Positions 52,749-61,146 of a stretch of DNA of 64,000 nt are shown here, piece by piece. The DNA is from Mixta tenebrionis (lineage in GTDB: Bacteria; Pseudomonadota; Gammaproteobacteria; Enterobacterales; Enterobacteriaceae). The position numbers were made by a program, and so were the translations under genes. Within the stretch, counting starts at the first letter, position 1; each line of letters opens with the position of its first letter. Where the stretch lies: assembly GCF_006517625.1 (NCBI RefSeq), contig NZ_VHQI01000013.1, positions 1-64,000 of the forward strand. The letters are read 5' to 3'. The notes beneath the pieces were generated by a model. The model saw only the letters and a list, made by a program, of their open reading frames with translations. It was not told the origin of the DNA and did not search any database.

Positions 52749-53804
52749 TTACGCTATGCAAGCTATTGCCTCTGCCGGCTGATTTTGTGAAATATCGTTC
52801 TGTTGGTCAGACTCGTCGCTGAACAATGCCTGTATCGCCAGAAGAACCGACTGAACCTTAATATCCTCTACGCGCTTCCCTTCATGTAAAATAATATGTT
52901 TCACACCCAGCGGGTGCCAGCGTAGATACTTTTCTGGCCGCGACTCAAACAGAGCGACAACCGGAATTTGTAACGCGGAGGCGAAATGTACAGGCGCGCT
53001 GTCTGCGGAAACCACGCAGTCAAGCTGCGTCATCGCGGCTAAAAGTTCAGGAACGGTCGGCGTGGATATTCGCTGCGCGCTGGAGCCATCCCGCCAGCCG
53101 ACAGGAAAATGCTCCTGCGGAGAATGAAAAATCAGCAGTTCATAATCTCCGGCCAGTTTATCTGTCAGCGCCTGCCATTTATCCCATGCCCATCGACGCG
53201 CGGCATTGTTATTGGAGATGAAAAAACCGATGCGCGGCTTTGTCTTATCTTTAAAACGCTGGCGCCAGGCTGAAATAAGCTCCGCGCGTGGCTGGAGGTA
53301 CAGGCGCAGCTGGCTAATATCGGGCACTCCCAGCTCAGGTAAAAGCTTAAAACCGGAAAGCGCTTCATGATCCATTGGGCGGGTAGCCACATGCTCCTGC
53401 AATCGATCATCAAATTCCGTATCGGCGTTATGCCAGCGGCAGTCAGCAACATTTAACCATTTAGCAAAGCCTATGGCATTTTTATTCATCCCGCCATTAG
53501 GAATAATCAGTAAATCAAATTTATATTTTCTCAGACTAACAATCAATTTTGCCCGATCGATAAGATAATGAAGGAAGCCGGGGCGAATATTTTTCTGAAA
53601 GTTTTTAGAGTAAACGTAATAGTGGATTTTATTAATATCTTTGCTGTTTTCAAGTACGGCGGCGTTATACTTATTCGCCAGAACGTGTATTTCCGCATGG
53701 GGCCAGCGAACCCGCAAAGCGTGGAGCAATGGCGTGGTGCAAACCATATCGCCCAAAAAATCGATACGTATAACTAAAATTTTATTTACTACACCCTTAT
53801 CCAT
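52749..53804 (-). CDS. Glycosyltransferase family 9 (heptosyltransferase-like)
   Basis: A 351-aa protein of the ADP-heptose:LPS heptosyltransferase superfamily. The N-terminal KILVIRIDFLGDMVCTTPLL (residues about 8-27) is the canonical GT9 acceptor-domain start; the C-terminal domain has IGFFISNNNAARRWAWDKWQ and the sugar-nucleotide motif VSADSAPVHFASALQIPVVAL. GGAA precedes the ATG. It is unlinked to an LPS core cluster, so its acceptor is unknown. It sits between fieF and cpxP, which are neighbours in E. coli, and the DNA upstream is markedly A/T rich, suggesting acquisition by transfer. Confidence 0.85.
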   Translation of the reverse strand: MDKGVVNKILVIRIDFLGDMVCTTPLLHALRVRWPHAEIHVLANKYNAAVLENSKDINKIHYYVYSKNFQKNIRPGFLHYLIDRAKLIVSLRKYKFDLLIIPNGGMNKNAIGFAKWLNVADCRWHNADTEFDDRLQEHVATRPMDHEALSGFKLLPELGVPDISQLRLYLQPRAELISAWRQRFKDKTKPRIGFFISNNNAARRWAWDKWQALTDKLAGDYELLIFHSPQEHFPVGWRDGSSAQRISTPTVPELLAAMTQLDCVVSADSAPVHFASALQIPVVALFESRPEKYLRWHPLGVKHIILHEGKRVEDIKVQSVLLAIQALFSDESDQQNDISQNQPAEAIACIA

Positions 53805-54298
53805 TAAGCTTTCCTTAAGCGAGCTGCAAACGCTTAATCTTTACCCGTAAAAAGTTATATTAATTAATTTATATTATATTTATCAGTAAAATTAAGGTCT
53901 GAAAAAACGGCGTTATATGCTTCAGGGAATATAATTGCATTTAACTATCAGGGTCAAGGCGGATGCCATAAAACCGCTGCCTATCCTGCCGGAGCAATTA
54001 TTTATAAAATCATCAGGCAGAAATGTTATCAATAATAAATTATAAACCGCTGCCCCTGTATTTATCCTGTTAAATAAAGCTGCAGGTAAAGCTGAAAAAA
54101 CCATTACGCAACGCTATTTTGCTATTAATTTAATAATGTATTTGCCAGCTATGACGGGTTGTTAACAGAATCATCCTTATTTCTCGCTGCTGGTTGTCTG
54201 CATACAAAACTGCGCTGAGTCGCAGCCGTCCGGTGGTTGACTGGCTGATGGCTGATGGCTGATGATAATTAAAAAGCTATTGATTTATAATAGATTTC
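53805..54298. other. A/T-rich gap upstream of the glycosyltransferase gene
   Basis: About 490 bp of low-GC DNA without a credible gene. It presumably carries the promoter of the GT9/zinc-ribbon pair. At 54243-54263 the 7-mer GGCTGAT occurs three times in tandem. Confidence 0.5.
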
Positions 54299-54312
54299 AT
54301 CAGGCGCCTGAT
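54299..54312. repeat. 14-bp perfect palindrome next to the CpxQ terminator
   Basis: ATCAGGCGCCTGAT is its own reverse complement. It directly follows the T-run of CpxQ (minus strand). It may be a protein-binding site or the scar of an insertion; no second copy was noticed. Confidence 0.5.
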
Positions 54313-54370
54313 AAAAAAAACCCCGCCATCATGGCGGGGAAGACAGGGATGGTGTCTATGGCAAGGAAAA
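54313..54370 (-). ncRNA. cpxQ: CpxQ small RNA (3' UTR of cpxP)
   Basis: On the minus strand the sequence begins TTTTCCTTGCCATAGACACC, continues ATCCCTGTCTTCCCC, and ends in a GC-rich hairpin and eight T. The 5' part matches my memory of E. coli CpxQ, an Hfq-dependent sRNA released from cpxP mRNA by RNase E that represses envelope and periplasmic targets. The terminator stem (CCCCGCC/GGCGGGG) differs in sequence but keeps its shape. It starts 13 nt after the cpxP stop. Confidence 0.88.
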
Positions 54371-54383
54371 CAGGGATACTATG

Positions 54384-54899
54384 TTACTGGTTACTGCCGG
54401 TACTACTCGCTTCATGCAGCGATGGAACCTGCTGCTGATTCGTCAGCCTGCGCAACTCGTTCATACGTTGCTCATGCCGTGTTTGTAAAACAGCCTGCTG
54501 CTGCGGCGTTAGCAGGTGATACATCTGGTTGCGGATGCGGGACATTTCGACCTGCCGCACAACCTGTGCCTGCGCTAACTTTTCTGCCTGAGCCCTGACG
54601 GCTGCTTCATTAAATTCATCTGCAATGATTAAATTATGCAGGGTTTCAATTTCTTTCACGTTGACCAGTGGACGCGCATACTGCGTTTGCTGCATCAGAT
54701 CGCGCATCTGCTGACGCTGCTGTTCCGAAAGCTTGATGCCATCGAACATATGGCTTTGCAGATTTTGCGCTATGCTGCCAAACATCGCTTCGCCCGGCTG
54801 CTGCATTACGCTAACCGTGTTAACGTCTGCCGCCCATGCGCTGGAGTAACTTAAAACCACCGAGGCTGAAGCTAAAACGGCGGCGGTCACTTTGCGCAT
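54384..54899 (-). CDS. cpxP: Periplasmic Cpx-pathway inhibitor and adaptor CpxP
   Basis: A 171-aa periplasmic protein that binds CpxA's sensor domain and dampens the response, and delivers misfolded pilins to DegP. It has a signal peptide (VTAAVLASASVVLSYSSAWA), then the two LTxxQ-type motifs (KLSEQQRQQMRDLM and LLTPQQQAVLQ). QSHMFDGIKLS is strongly conserved. Divergent from cpxRA with a CpxR box between them. Confidence 0.96.
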   Translation of the reverse strand: MRKVTAAVLASASVVLSYSSAWAADVNTVSVMQQPGEAMFGSIAQNLQSHMFDGIKLSEQQRQQMRDLMQQTQYARPLVNVKEIETLHNLIIADEFNEAAVRAQAEKLAQAQVVRQVEMSRIRNQMYHLLTPQQQAVLQTRHEQRMNELRRLTNQQQVPSLHEASSTGSNQ

Positions 54900-54981
54900 C
54901 GTTCACTCCCACTTTCGTTTACGTCATTTGATTCAACGAGGTTCAGACTACAGGGATAGCTGCAAACTAGCGTCAGGGGGT

Positions 54982-54996
54982 GTAAAACTACGTAAA
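54982..54996. promoter_or_regulatory. CpxR box between cpxP and cpxR
   Basis: GTAAA (54982-54986), five bases (ACTAC), GTAAA (54992-54996) match the CpxR consensus GTAAA-N5-GTAAA exactly. It should drive stress induction of cpxP and autoregulation of cpxRA. Confidence 0.9.
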
Positions 54997-55050
54997 GCGA
55001 TGGAATGGGGTGTGCGATCACGCTATTTTGCCTGCGGAGGGCTTAAGAAA

Positions 55051-55749
55051 ATGAATAAAATCCTGTTGGTAGATGATGACCGCGAATTAACTTCGCTGCT
55101 GAAAGAACTGCTTGAAATGGAAGGCTTTGATATCGTCGTTGCCACCGATGGCGAGCAGGCGTTGAACATGCTTGATGATACCATCGATTTGCTGCTGCTC
55201 GATGTTATGATGCCGAAAAAGAACGGTATCGATACGCTGAAGGAGCTGCGCCAGCAATATCAAACGCCGGTGATTATGTTAACCGCGCGCGGCAGCGAGC
55301 TGGACCGCGTGCTGGGCCTGGAGCTGGGTGCCGATGATTACCTGCCGAAGCCCTTTAACGACCGCGAACTGGTGGCGCGTATCCGGGCGATTTTACGTCG
55401 TTCCAGCTGGAGCGAACAGCAGCAGCAGCACGACAACAGCTCCCCTACGCTGGAGGTAGACTGTCTGCGTCTGAATCCGGGACGTCAGGAAGCAAGTTTT
55501 GATAACGTCACGCTGGATCTGACCGGCACCGAATTCACGCTGCTTTATCTGCTGGCGCAGCATCTGGGTCAGGTGGTGTCGCGTGAACATTTAAGTCAGG
55601 AAGTGCTGGGTAAACGCCTGACGCCTTTCGATCGCGCTATTGATATGCATATTTCCAACCTGCGCCGCAAGCTGCCGGAACGCCGCGACGGCCATCCCTG
55701 GTTTAAAACGCTGCGCGGACGCGGTTATCTGATGGTTTCCGCATCATGA
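55051..55749 (+). CDS. cpxR: Envelope-stress response regulator CpxR
   Basis: OmpR-family regulator, 232 aa from the ATG at 55051 (MNKILLVDDDRELTSLLKEL), equal to E. coli CpxR. Phospho-acceptor Asp51 in LLLLDVMMPKKNG; LTARGSE and the KPF Lys complete the receiver site. The C-terminal winged helix includes RAIDMHISNLRRKL and LRGRGYLM. GGAGGGC lies upstream. Its stop overlaps the cpxA start by 4 bp (ATGA). Confidence 0.98.
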   Translation: MNKILLVDDDRELTSLLKELLEMEGFDIVVATDGEQALNMLDDTIDLLLLDVMMPKKNGIDTLKELRQQYQTPVIMLTARGSELDRVLGLELGADDYLPKPFNDRELVARIRAILRRSSWSEQQQQHDNSSPTLEVDCLRLNPGRQEASFDNVTLDLTGTEFTLLYLLAQHLGQVVSREHLSQEVLGKRLTPFDRAIDMHISNLRRKLPERRDGHPWFKTLRGRGYLMVSAS

Positions 55750-57119
55750 TAAGCAGTTTGACCACCCGCATCTTCGCCATTTTCTGGTTAACCCTGGCGC
55801 TGGTTTTGATGCTGGTGCTGCTGCTTCCCAAACTTGATTCACGACAGCTGACCTCGCTGCTGGAAAGTGAACAGCGCCAGGGCACCATGATTGAGCAGCA
55901 CGTTGAGGCGGAACTGATGCAGGACCCGCCCAACGATCTGATGTGGTGGCGCAGGCTGTTTCGCGCTATTGATAAATGGGCGCCGCCGGGTCAGCGTCTG
56001 CTGCTGGTCACCAGCGAAGGTCGAGTGATCGGCGCGCAGCATAATGAAATGCAGATTATCCGCAACTTCATCGGGCAATCCGACAACGCCGATCATCCGC
56101 AGAAAAAGAAATATGGCCGCGTCGAACTGGTTGGACCGTTTGCGGTACGCGACGGCGAGGATAACTATCAGCTCTATCTGATGCGCCCGGCCAGCAGCTC
56201 GCAGCTCGATTTTATTAACCTGCTGTTTGACCGCCCGCTGCTGCTGCTGATCGTTACCATGCTGATCAGTTCGCCGCTGCTGCTCTGGCTGGCCTGGAGC
56301 CTGGCAAAGCCGGCGCGCAAGCTAAAGCATGCGGCAGATGAGGTGGCGAGCGGCAACCTGCGCCAGCACCCGGAACTGGAGGCTGGACCACAGGAGTTTC
56401 TTGCCGCCGGTTCCAGCTTTAATCAGATGGTAAGCGCGCTGGAGCGAATGATGTCGGCGCAGCAGCGTCTGCTGTCCGATATCTCACACGAGCTGCGTAC
56501 GCCGCTGACGCGTCTGCAGCTGGCGACGGCGTTGATGCGGCGCCGCTACGGCGAAGGCAAAGAGCTGGGGCGCATAGAGCTGGAAGCGCAGCGTCTCGAC
56601 GGCATGATCAATGATTTGCTGGTGCTGTCGCGCACCCAGCATAAAAATGCGTTGATCAGCGAAGCGATGAAAGCGAACCACCTCTGGAACGGCGTACTGG
56701 AAGATGCCGTTTTCGAAGCGGAGCAGATGGGTAAAAAGCTGGAAGTTCCCTATCCGCCCGGCCCGTGGCCGCTGTATGGCAACCCCCATGCGCTGGAAAG
56801 CGCGCTGGAAAACATCGTTCGCAACGCGCTGCGCTATTCGCATTCCCATATCTGCGTCAGCTTCTCGGTTGATAAGCAGGGTATTACGGTGCATGTGGAT
56901 GATGATGGTCCCGGCGTCAGCCCGGAAGATCGCGAACAGATATTTCGTCCTTTCTATCGCACCGATGAGGCGCGCGATCGGGAATCTGGCGGTACGGGCC
57001 TCGGCCTTGCCATTGTCGAAACGGCGGTGCAGCAGCATCGCGGCTGGGTAAAAGCGGATGACAGTCCGCTTGGCGGCCTGCGTCTGACTATCTGGCTGCC
57101 GCTGTACTCCGCGCGTTAA
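55746..57119 (+). CDS. cpxA: Envelope-stress sensor histidine kinase CpxA
   Basis: Inner-membrane sensor of misfolded periplasmic proteins, 457 aa as in E. coli. Two membrane helices (about residues 8-28 and 165-185) flank a periplasmic sensor containing [25 protein letters not shown] segment follows, then His248 in [15 protein letters not shown], the N box [10 protein letters not shown] and G boxes [11 protein letters not shown] and [11 protein letters not shown]. Overlaps cpxR by 4 bp. Confidence 0.98.
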   Translation: MISSLTTRIFAIFWLTLALVLMLVLLLPKLDSRQLTSLLESEQRQGTMIEQHVEAELMQDPPNDLMWWRRLFRAIDKWAPPGQRLLLVTSEGRVIGAQHNEMQIIRNFIGQSDNADHPQKKKYGRVELVGPFAVRDGEDNYQLYLMRPASSSQLDFINLLFDRPLLLLIVTMLISSPLLLWLAWSLAKPARKLKHAADEVASGNLRQHPELEAGPQEFLAAGSSFNQMVSALERMMSAQQRLLSDISHELRTPLTRLQLATALMRRRYGEGKELGRIELEAQRLDGMINDLLVLSRTQHKNALISEAMKANHLWNGVLEDAVFEAEQMGKKLEVPYPPGPWPLYGNPHALESALENIVRNALRYSHSHICVSFSVDKQGITVHVDDDGPGVSPEDREQIFRPFYRTDEARDRESGGTGLGLAIVETAVQQHRGWVKADDSPLGGLRLTIWLPLYSAR

Positions 57120-57154
57120 TTTGTTATGCTTCGGCCCTCGTTATCGGGGGCCCT

Positions 57155-57628
57155 ATGCTGAACATCGTCTTGTTTGAACCTGAAATTCCGCCCAATACCG
57201 GCAATATTATCCGCCTGTGCGCCAATACCGGCTTTCAGCTGCATCTGATCGAGCCGCTGGGTTTTGCCTGGGATGATAAGCGACTGCGGCGCGCCGGGCT
57301 TGATTACCATGAATTCACCGCGGTTAAGCGTCACGCCAGCTTTGACGCCTTCTGCGCCAGCGAGCAGCCGGAACGCCTGTTTGCCCTGACGACCAAAGGC
57401 ACGCCCGCCCACAGCGCGGTAAGCTATCAAATCGGCGACTATTTGCTGTTTGGCCCGGAAAGCCGAGGGCTACCGGCATCGATTCTCGACGCGCTGCCGC
57501 CGCAGCAGAAGATTCGGGTGCCGATGCTGGCGCAAAGCCGCAGCATGAACCTCTCTAATGCCGTTTCCGTTGTGGTATATGAAGCGTGGCGCCAGCTGGA
57601 TTATGTCGGCGCCCTGCTGAAAAGCTGA
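57155..57628 (+). CDS. trmL: tRNA (cytidine/uridine-2'-O)-methyltransferase TrmL
   Basis: A 157-aa SPOUT methylase that modifies the wobble base of tRNA-Leu isoacceptors. [20 protein letters not shown] is the conserved start; the trefoil-knot SAM motifs are [11 protein letters not shown] and [20 protein letters not shown]. It lies 35 bp after cpxA and converges with cysE after 20 bp. Confidence 0.97.
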   Translation: MLNIVLFEPEIPPNTGNIIRLCANTGFQLHLIEPLGFAWDDKRLRRAGLDYHEFTAVKRHASFDAFCASEQPERLFALTTKGTPAHSAVSYQIGDYLLFGPESRGLPASILDALPPQQKIRVPMLAQSRSMNLSNAVSVVVYEAWRQLDYVGALLKS

Positions 57629-57648
57629 CGCCGATAGGGTGATATGAC

Positions 57649-58470
57649 TCAGATGCCGTCGCCGAACTCAAAGCCCGGCACCATGCCGTTGAAGTGCTGA
57701 TCCATATCCATCGAGGGTTTATCGCTGGCGGGTTTACCCACGATACGCGCCGGAACGCCAGCGGCAGTGGTATGCGGCGGCACCGGCTGCAGCACCACGG
57801 AGCCCGCGCCGATTTTCGCGCCGCGTCCAACTTCGATATTGCCGAGAATTTTCGCGCCTGCGCCAATCATTACGCCTTCGCGAATCTTCGGATGACGATC
57901 GCCGCTGGTTTTACCAGTACCGCCCAGCGTAACCGACTGCAGGATGGAAACGTCGTTTTCCACCACCGCCGTTTCGCCAATTACGATGCCGGTGGCGTGG
58001 TCAAGCATAATACCGTAGCCGATACGCGCCGCCGGATGGATATCAACGGCGAACGAGACGGAGATTTCGTTTTGCAGATACACCGCCAGCGCGCGTCGGC
58101 CCTGCTTCCACAGCCAGTGACCAATGCGGTAGGCCTGCAGCGCATGAAAACCTTTTAGATAGAGCAGCGGCGTGGAGTATTTATCGATAGCCGGGTCACG
58201 CAGCAGCACCGCCTGGATATCACGGGCGGCGGCGGCAATCATGGAAGGATCCTGGCGGTAGGCTTCTTCAACAATCTCGCGGATGGCGATGGCGGGCATA
58301 ATCGCATTCGCCAGCTTATTAGCCAGCATATAGCTTAGCGCGCCCCCCAGATTTTCATGCTTGAGCAGCGTCGCATGGAAAAAACTGGCCAGCATCGGTT
58401 CACAATCTGCAAGGGCGCGCCCTTCCGCCTTGATGTTATTCCAGACCAGGCTTAACTCTTCATCCGACAT
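57649..58470 (-). CDS. cysE: Serine O-acetyltransferase CysE
   Basis: First step of cysteine synthesis from serine, 273 aa from the ATG at 58470 (MSDEELSLVWNNIKAEGR), as in E. coli; the open frame starts 16 codons earlier without homology. The C-terminal left-handed beta-helix is made of hexapeptide repeats; the active-site motif is HPAARIGYGIMLDHATGIVI and the C-terminus FEFGDGI docks into CysK. Last gene of the yibN-grxC-secB-gpsA-cysE run. Confidence 0.98.
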   Translation of the reverse strand: MSDEELSLVWNNIKAEGRALADCEPMLASFFHATLLKHENLGGALSYMLANKLANAIMPAIAIREIVEEAYRQDPSMIAAAARDIQAVLLRDPAIDKYSTPLLYLKGFHALQAYRIGHWLWKQGRRALAVYLQNEISVSFAVDIHPAARIGYGIMLDHATGIVIGETAVVENDVSILQSVTLGGTGKTSGDRHPKIREGVMIGAGAKILGNIEVGRGAKIGAGSVVLQPVPPHTTAAGVPARIVGKPASDKPSMDMDQHFNGMVPGFEFGDGI

Positions 58471-58541
58471 TGCTCTCTCCCGATAAAAAAATAGCGCCCG
58501 GTTACCCCGGAACGCCACAGGTATGACAGCCGGGCTCCGCC

Positions 58542-59561
58542 TCAGCGACTGCTGTTTTCATCCTTACGGGCACGCCCCAGCAGCGTTAATGCTGCCTCGC
58601 GCGCCGATTTTTCGCAATACAATACCTGATAAATTTGCTCGGTTATCGGCATTTCTACGCCGTAGCGGGCCGCCAGCGCCTTCACCTCTTTGGTGTTGCG
58701 GTAACCTTCCACCACCTGTCCAATCTGCGTCTGCGCGCTTTCCACATCCACGCCCTGACCCAGCATCATGCCGAAACGGCGGTTGCGCGACTGATTATCG
58801 GTACAGGTCAGTACCAGATCGCCCAATCCCGCCATGCCCATAAAGGTGGTGGGATCGGCGCCCAGCGCGGCGCCAAGGCGGCTCATCTCCGCCAGCCCGC
58901 GGGTAATCAGCGCGGTACGCGCGTTAGCGCCGAAGCCGATGCCGTCAGAGATGCCGGCGCCGATGGCAATCACGTTTTTTACCGCCCCGCCCAGCTGTAC
59001 GCCGATAAAATCGGGATTGTTATAGACGCGAAAGCTTTTGCCGCAGTGCAGCAGCTGCTGTAAATCGTCAGCAAACTGCGGATCGGTCGCGGCCAGCGCA
59101 ATAGCGGTCGGCAGGCCCGCCGCCAGCTCTTTAGCGAAGGTAGGGCCGGAGATCACCGCCAGCGGCAGCGCGTCGCCGACGATTTCACGCGCCACGTCCT
59201 GCAATAAACGCCCGGTTTCACGCTCCAGGCCTTTGGTTGCCCAGACGATTCGTGAATCAGCCCGCAGGTGCGGCTTAACCTGTTTCAGCACGTCGCCAAA
59301 AACATGGCTCGGCACCACGATCAGCAGATCGCGGCTGGCCGCGACGGCTTCCGCCAGTTCAGGCTCGGTAGAGAGCGTATCGGGAAAGGGAACGTCAGGC
59401 AGGAAGGCGGCATTGCAGCGATCGGCTTCCAGCTGCGCCAGATGCTGCGGATTATGGCCCCACAACAGCACAGAATGGCCGTTGCGAGCCAGGGTAATCG
59501 CCAATGCGGTGCCGTAAGATCCGGCACCCAGCACGGTAACTGAAGCGTTACGCTTATTCAT
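58542..59561 (-). CDS. gpsA: Glycerol-3-phosphate dehydrogenase [NAD(P)+] GpsA
   Basis: Makes sn-glycerol 3-phosphate for phospholipids. The product is 339 aa. NAD fold [20 protein letters not shown]; catalytic Lys in [39 protein letters not shown] is the conserved C-terminal domain motif. Its start codon overlaps the secB stop by one base, suggesting translational coupling. Confidence 0.98.
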   Translation of the reverse strand: MNKRNASVTVLGAGSYGTALAITLARNGHSVLLWGHNPQHLAQLEADRCNAAFLPDVPFPDTLSTEPELAEAVAASRDLLIVVPSHVFGDVLKQVKPHLRADSRIVWATKGLERETGRLLQDVAREIVGDALPLAVISGPTFAKELAAGLPTAIALAATDPQFADDLQQLLHCGKSFRVYNNPDFIGVQLGGAVKNVIAIGAGISDGIGFGANARTALITRGLAEMSRLGAALGADPTTFMGMAGLGDLVLTCTDNQSRNRRFGMMLGQGVDVESAQTQIGQVVEGYRNTKEVKALAARYGVEMPITEQIYQVLYCEKSAREAALTLLGRARKDENSSR

Positions 59562-60022
59562 CAGGCATCCTGACGAGGTTCGCCGCCTTCTTGCTGCTGC
59601 AGATAGTTCATAAACAGCGCATCGAAGTTAACCGGCGCAAGGTTAAGCTGCGGGAAAGTGCCGCGTGAAACCAGGCTGGTAATGCACTCACGGGCGTACG
59701 GGAACAGAATGTTCGGGCAGTAAGCGCCAAGGCAATGCGCCATCTGGGTGCCTTCGATACCGGCGATGGTGAAGATGCCGGCCTGCTGCACTTCGCACAG
59801 GAACGCGGTTTCGGTTCCTACGGAAGCGGTGACCGTGACGCGCAGCACCACTTCGTAAACGCCTTCCGCCAGCTGGCTGGAGGCGGTATCCAGATCCAGT
59901 TTAACTTCCGGCTCCCACTCTTTCTGGAAAACCTGCGGCGCGTTAGGCGCTTCAAAAGAAACGTCTTTGGTATAGATACGTTGGATCTGGAATGACATCT
60001 CGCTGGTGTTCTGTTCTGACAT
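59561..60022 (-). CDS. secB: Protein-export chaperone SecB
   Basis: A 153-aa tetrameric chaperone that keeps preproteins unfolded for Sec[41 protein letters not shown] and [20 protein letters not shown] match E. coli SecB. It is followed immediately by gpsA and preceded by grxC. Confidence 0.98.
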   Translation of the reverse strand: MSEQNTSEMSFQIQRIYTKDVSFEAPNAPQVFQKEWEPEVKLDLDTASSQLAEGVYEVVLRVTVTASVGTETAFLCEVQQAGIFTIAGIEGTQMAHCLGAYCPNILFPYARECITSLVSRGTFPQLNLAPVNFDALFMNYLQQQEGGEPRQDA

Positions 60023-60072
60023 TATTATTTGGTCCTGTTAGTTAAAAAAATCCATCGTTACGCCAGTTGCCG

Positions 60073-60324
60073 TTATTTCAGCAGAGGATCAAGCCCTTCA
60101 CGGCTATCCAACGCGTAAAGATCGTCGCAGCCGCCAATGTGCTGCGCATCGATAAAAATCTGCGGCACGGTGGTGCGTCCGCTGCGCTTAATCATCTCTT
60201 CGCGCTTGTTCGCATCGCCATCGACAGGGATTTCCTGGAAGGCCACGCCTTTCTGCGCCAGCAGCGCTTTTGCCCGGTGGCAGTAAGGACAGGTTGCTTT
60301 GGTATAAATCTCTACGTTAGCCAT
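60073..60324 (-). CDS. grxC: Glutaredoxin 3 GrxC
   Basis: An 83-aa thiol-disulfide oxidoreductase using glutathione. The active site is CPYC in YTKATCPYCHRAKALL; TTVPQIF has the cis-Pro and HIGGCDDLYALD binds glutathione. The ATG at 60324 (MANVEIYTK) aligns with E. coli; an in-frame ATG three codons earlier is also possible. Confidence 0.97.
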   Translation of the reverse strand: MANVEIYTKATCPYCHRAKALLAQKGVAFQEIPVDGDANKREEMIKRSGRTTVPQIFIDAQHIGGCDDLYALDSREGLDPLLK

Positions 60325-60341
60325 ATTCAGCACCTTTACGG

Positions 60342-60773
60342 TTATTTACCACGCACCAGCGGCAGATTTTCGCTGCTCCAGCCGGCGACGCCATCTTTCA
60401 GTACGCTGACGCGCTCAAAGCCTGCCGCGTGCAGCTGAGCGGCTGCTTCAAAGGCGGAATTACCCGTCGCGCAAACTACAATTATGGGCTGAACCTTATG
60501 CTTTTCCAGCTCGCCGAAGCTGCCCTTTTTAATATCCGCCGCCAGAATATTATGAGCGCCGGAAATATGACCTTTACGGAAATCGTCGCGGGAGCGGATA
60601 TCCACAACAACCGCATCTTCCTTGTTAATCAGTCGGGTGGCTTCACCGCGGCTGATGGCTTTAACTTTGGAAAACATGCCCTTAAACGTGGTCACGATTA
60701 CCAAAACCAGCAACACGACCCATGCCAGACACAGAATGGGGTGATTGCTTGCGAATTGCATAAATTCTTGCAT
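60342..60773 (-). CDS. yibN: Membrane-anchored rhodanese-like protein YibN
   Basis: A 143-aa protein with one N-terminal membrane helix ([18 protein letters not shown]) and a rhodanese domain ([19 protein letters not shown]...). The active-site loop reads [13 protein letters not shown], with a Cys at the canonical position, so sulfurtransferase activity is plausible; in E. coli YibN, as I recall it, the equivalent position is not Cys. The ATG at 60773 ([12 protein letters not shown]) aligns with E. coli. First of the yibN-grxC-secB-gpsA-cysE genes. Confidence 0.92.
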   Translation of the reverse strand: MQEFMQFASNHPILCLAWVVLLVLVIVTTFKGMFSKVKAISRGEATRLINKEDAVVVDIRSRDDFRKGHISGAHNILAADIKKGSFGELEKHKVQPIIVVCATGNSAFEAAAQLHAAGFERVSVLKDGVAGWSSENLPLVRGK

Positions 60774-61146
60774 GAGGGGTAACAACTCCCGACAGGGTTA
60801 ATAAGCGAAAATAAGGTTTCTGAGTATACCTGCGCCACCTCGCATGTACAGACGTGAAGCGGTCAGAGTTTCGTTTTCTGCCGCAGAAAAAGGAAAAAAA
60901 TTGCCGCAGCGCAAACAAGACGGAAGCGAAAGCCGAAAAAGGCGCGGCAGAGAGCGCAATTATCCGCTAATGTCCTTTCAGGACAGTATCCGCCGCGCTT
61001 TCGACTGCGCCAGTAGGTCTGCTTTTGACATGAACGGAAACGGAAAAGCGCGGTTGTTAACTGGCAAGCCGCTATTCATCGTGGAATAATCGGTTCTTAT
61101 GAGGGAAAAAGCATCAGTTTCACATTCATGGATTTCAGGTAATTTT
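60774..61146. other. yibN-envC divergent gap lacking gpmM
   Basis: A 373-bp non-coding gap holding divergent promoters. E. coli has gpmM (cofactor-independent phosphoglycerate mutase, about 1.5 kb) between yibN and envC; no part of it is recognisable here. The stretch is purine rich at 60880-60960, and no other feature stands out. Confidence 0.6.
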
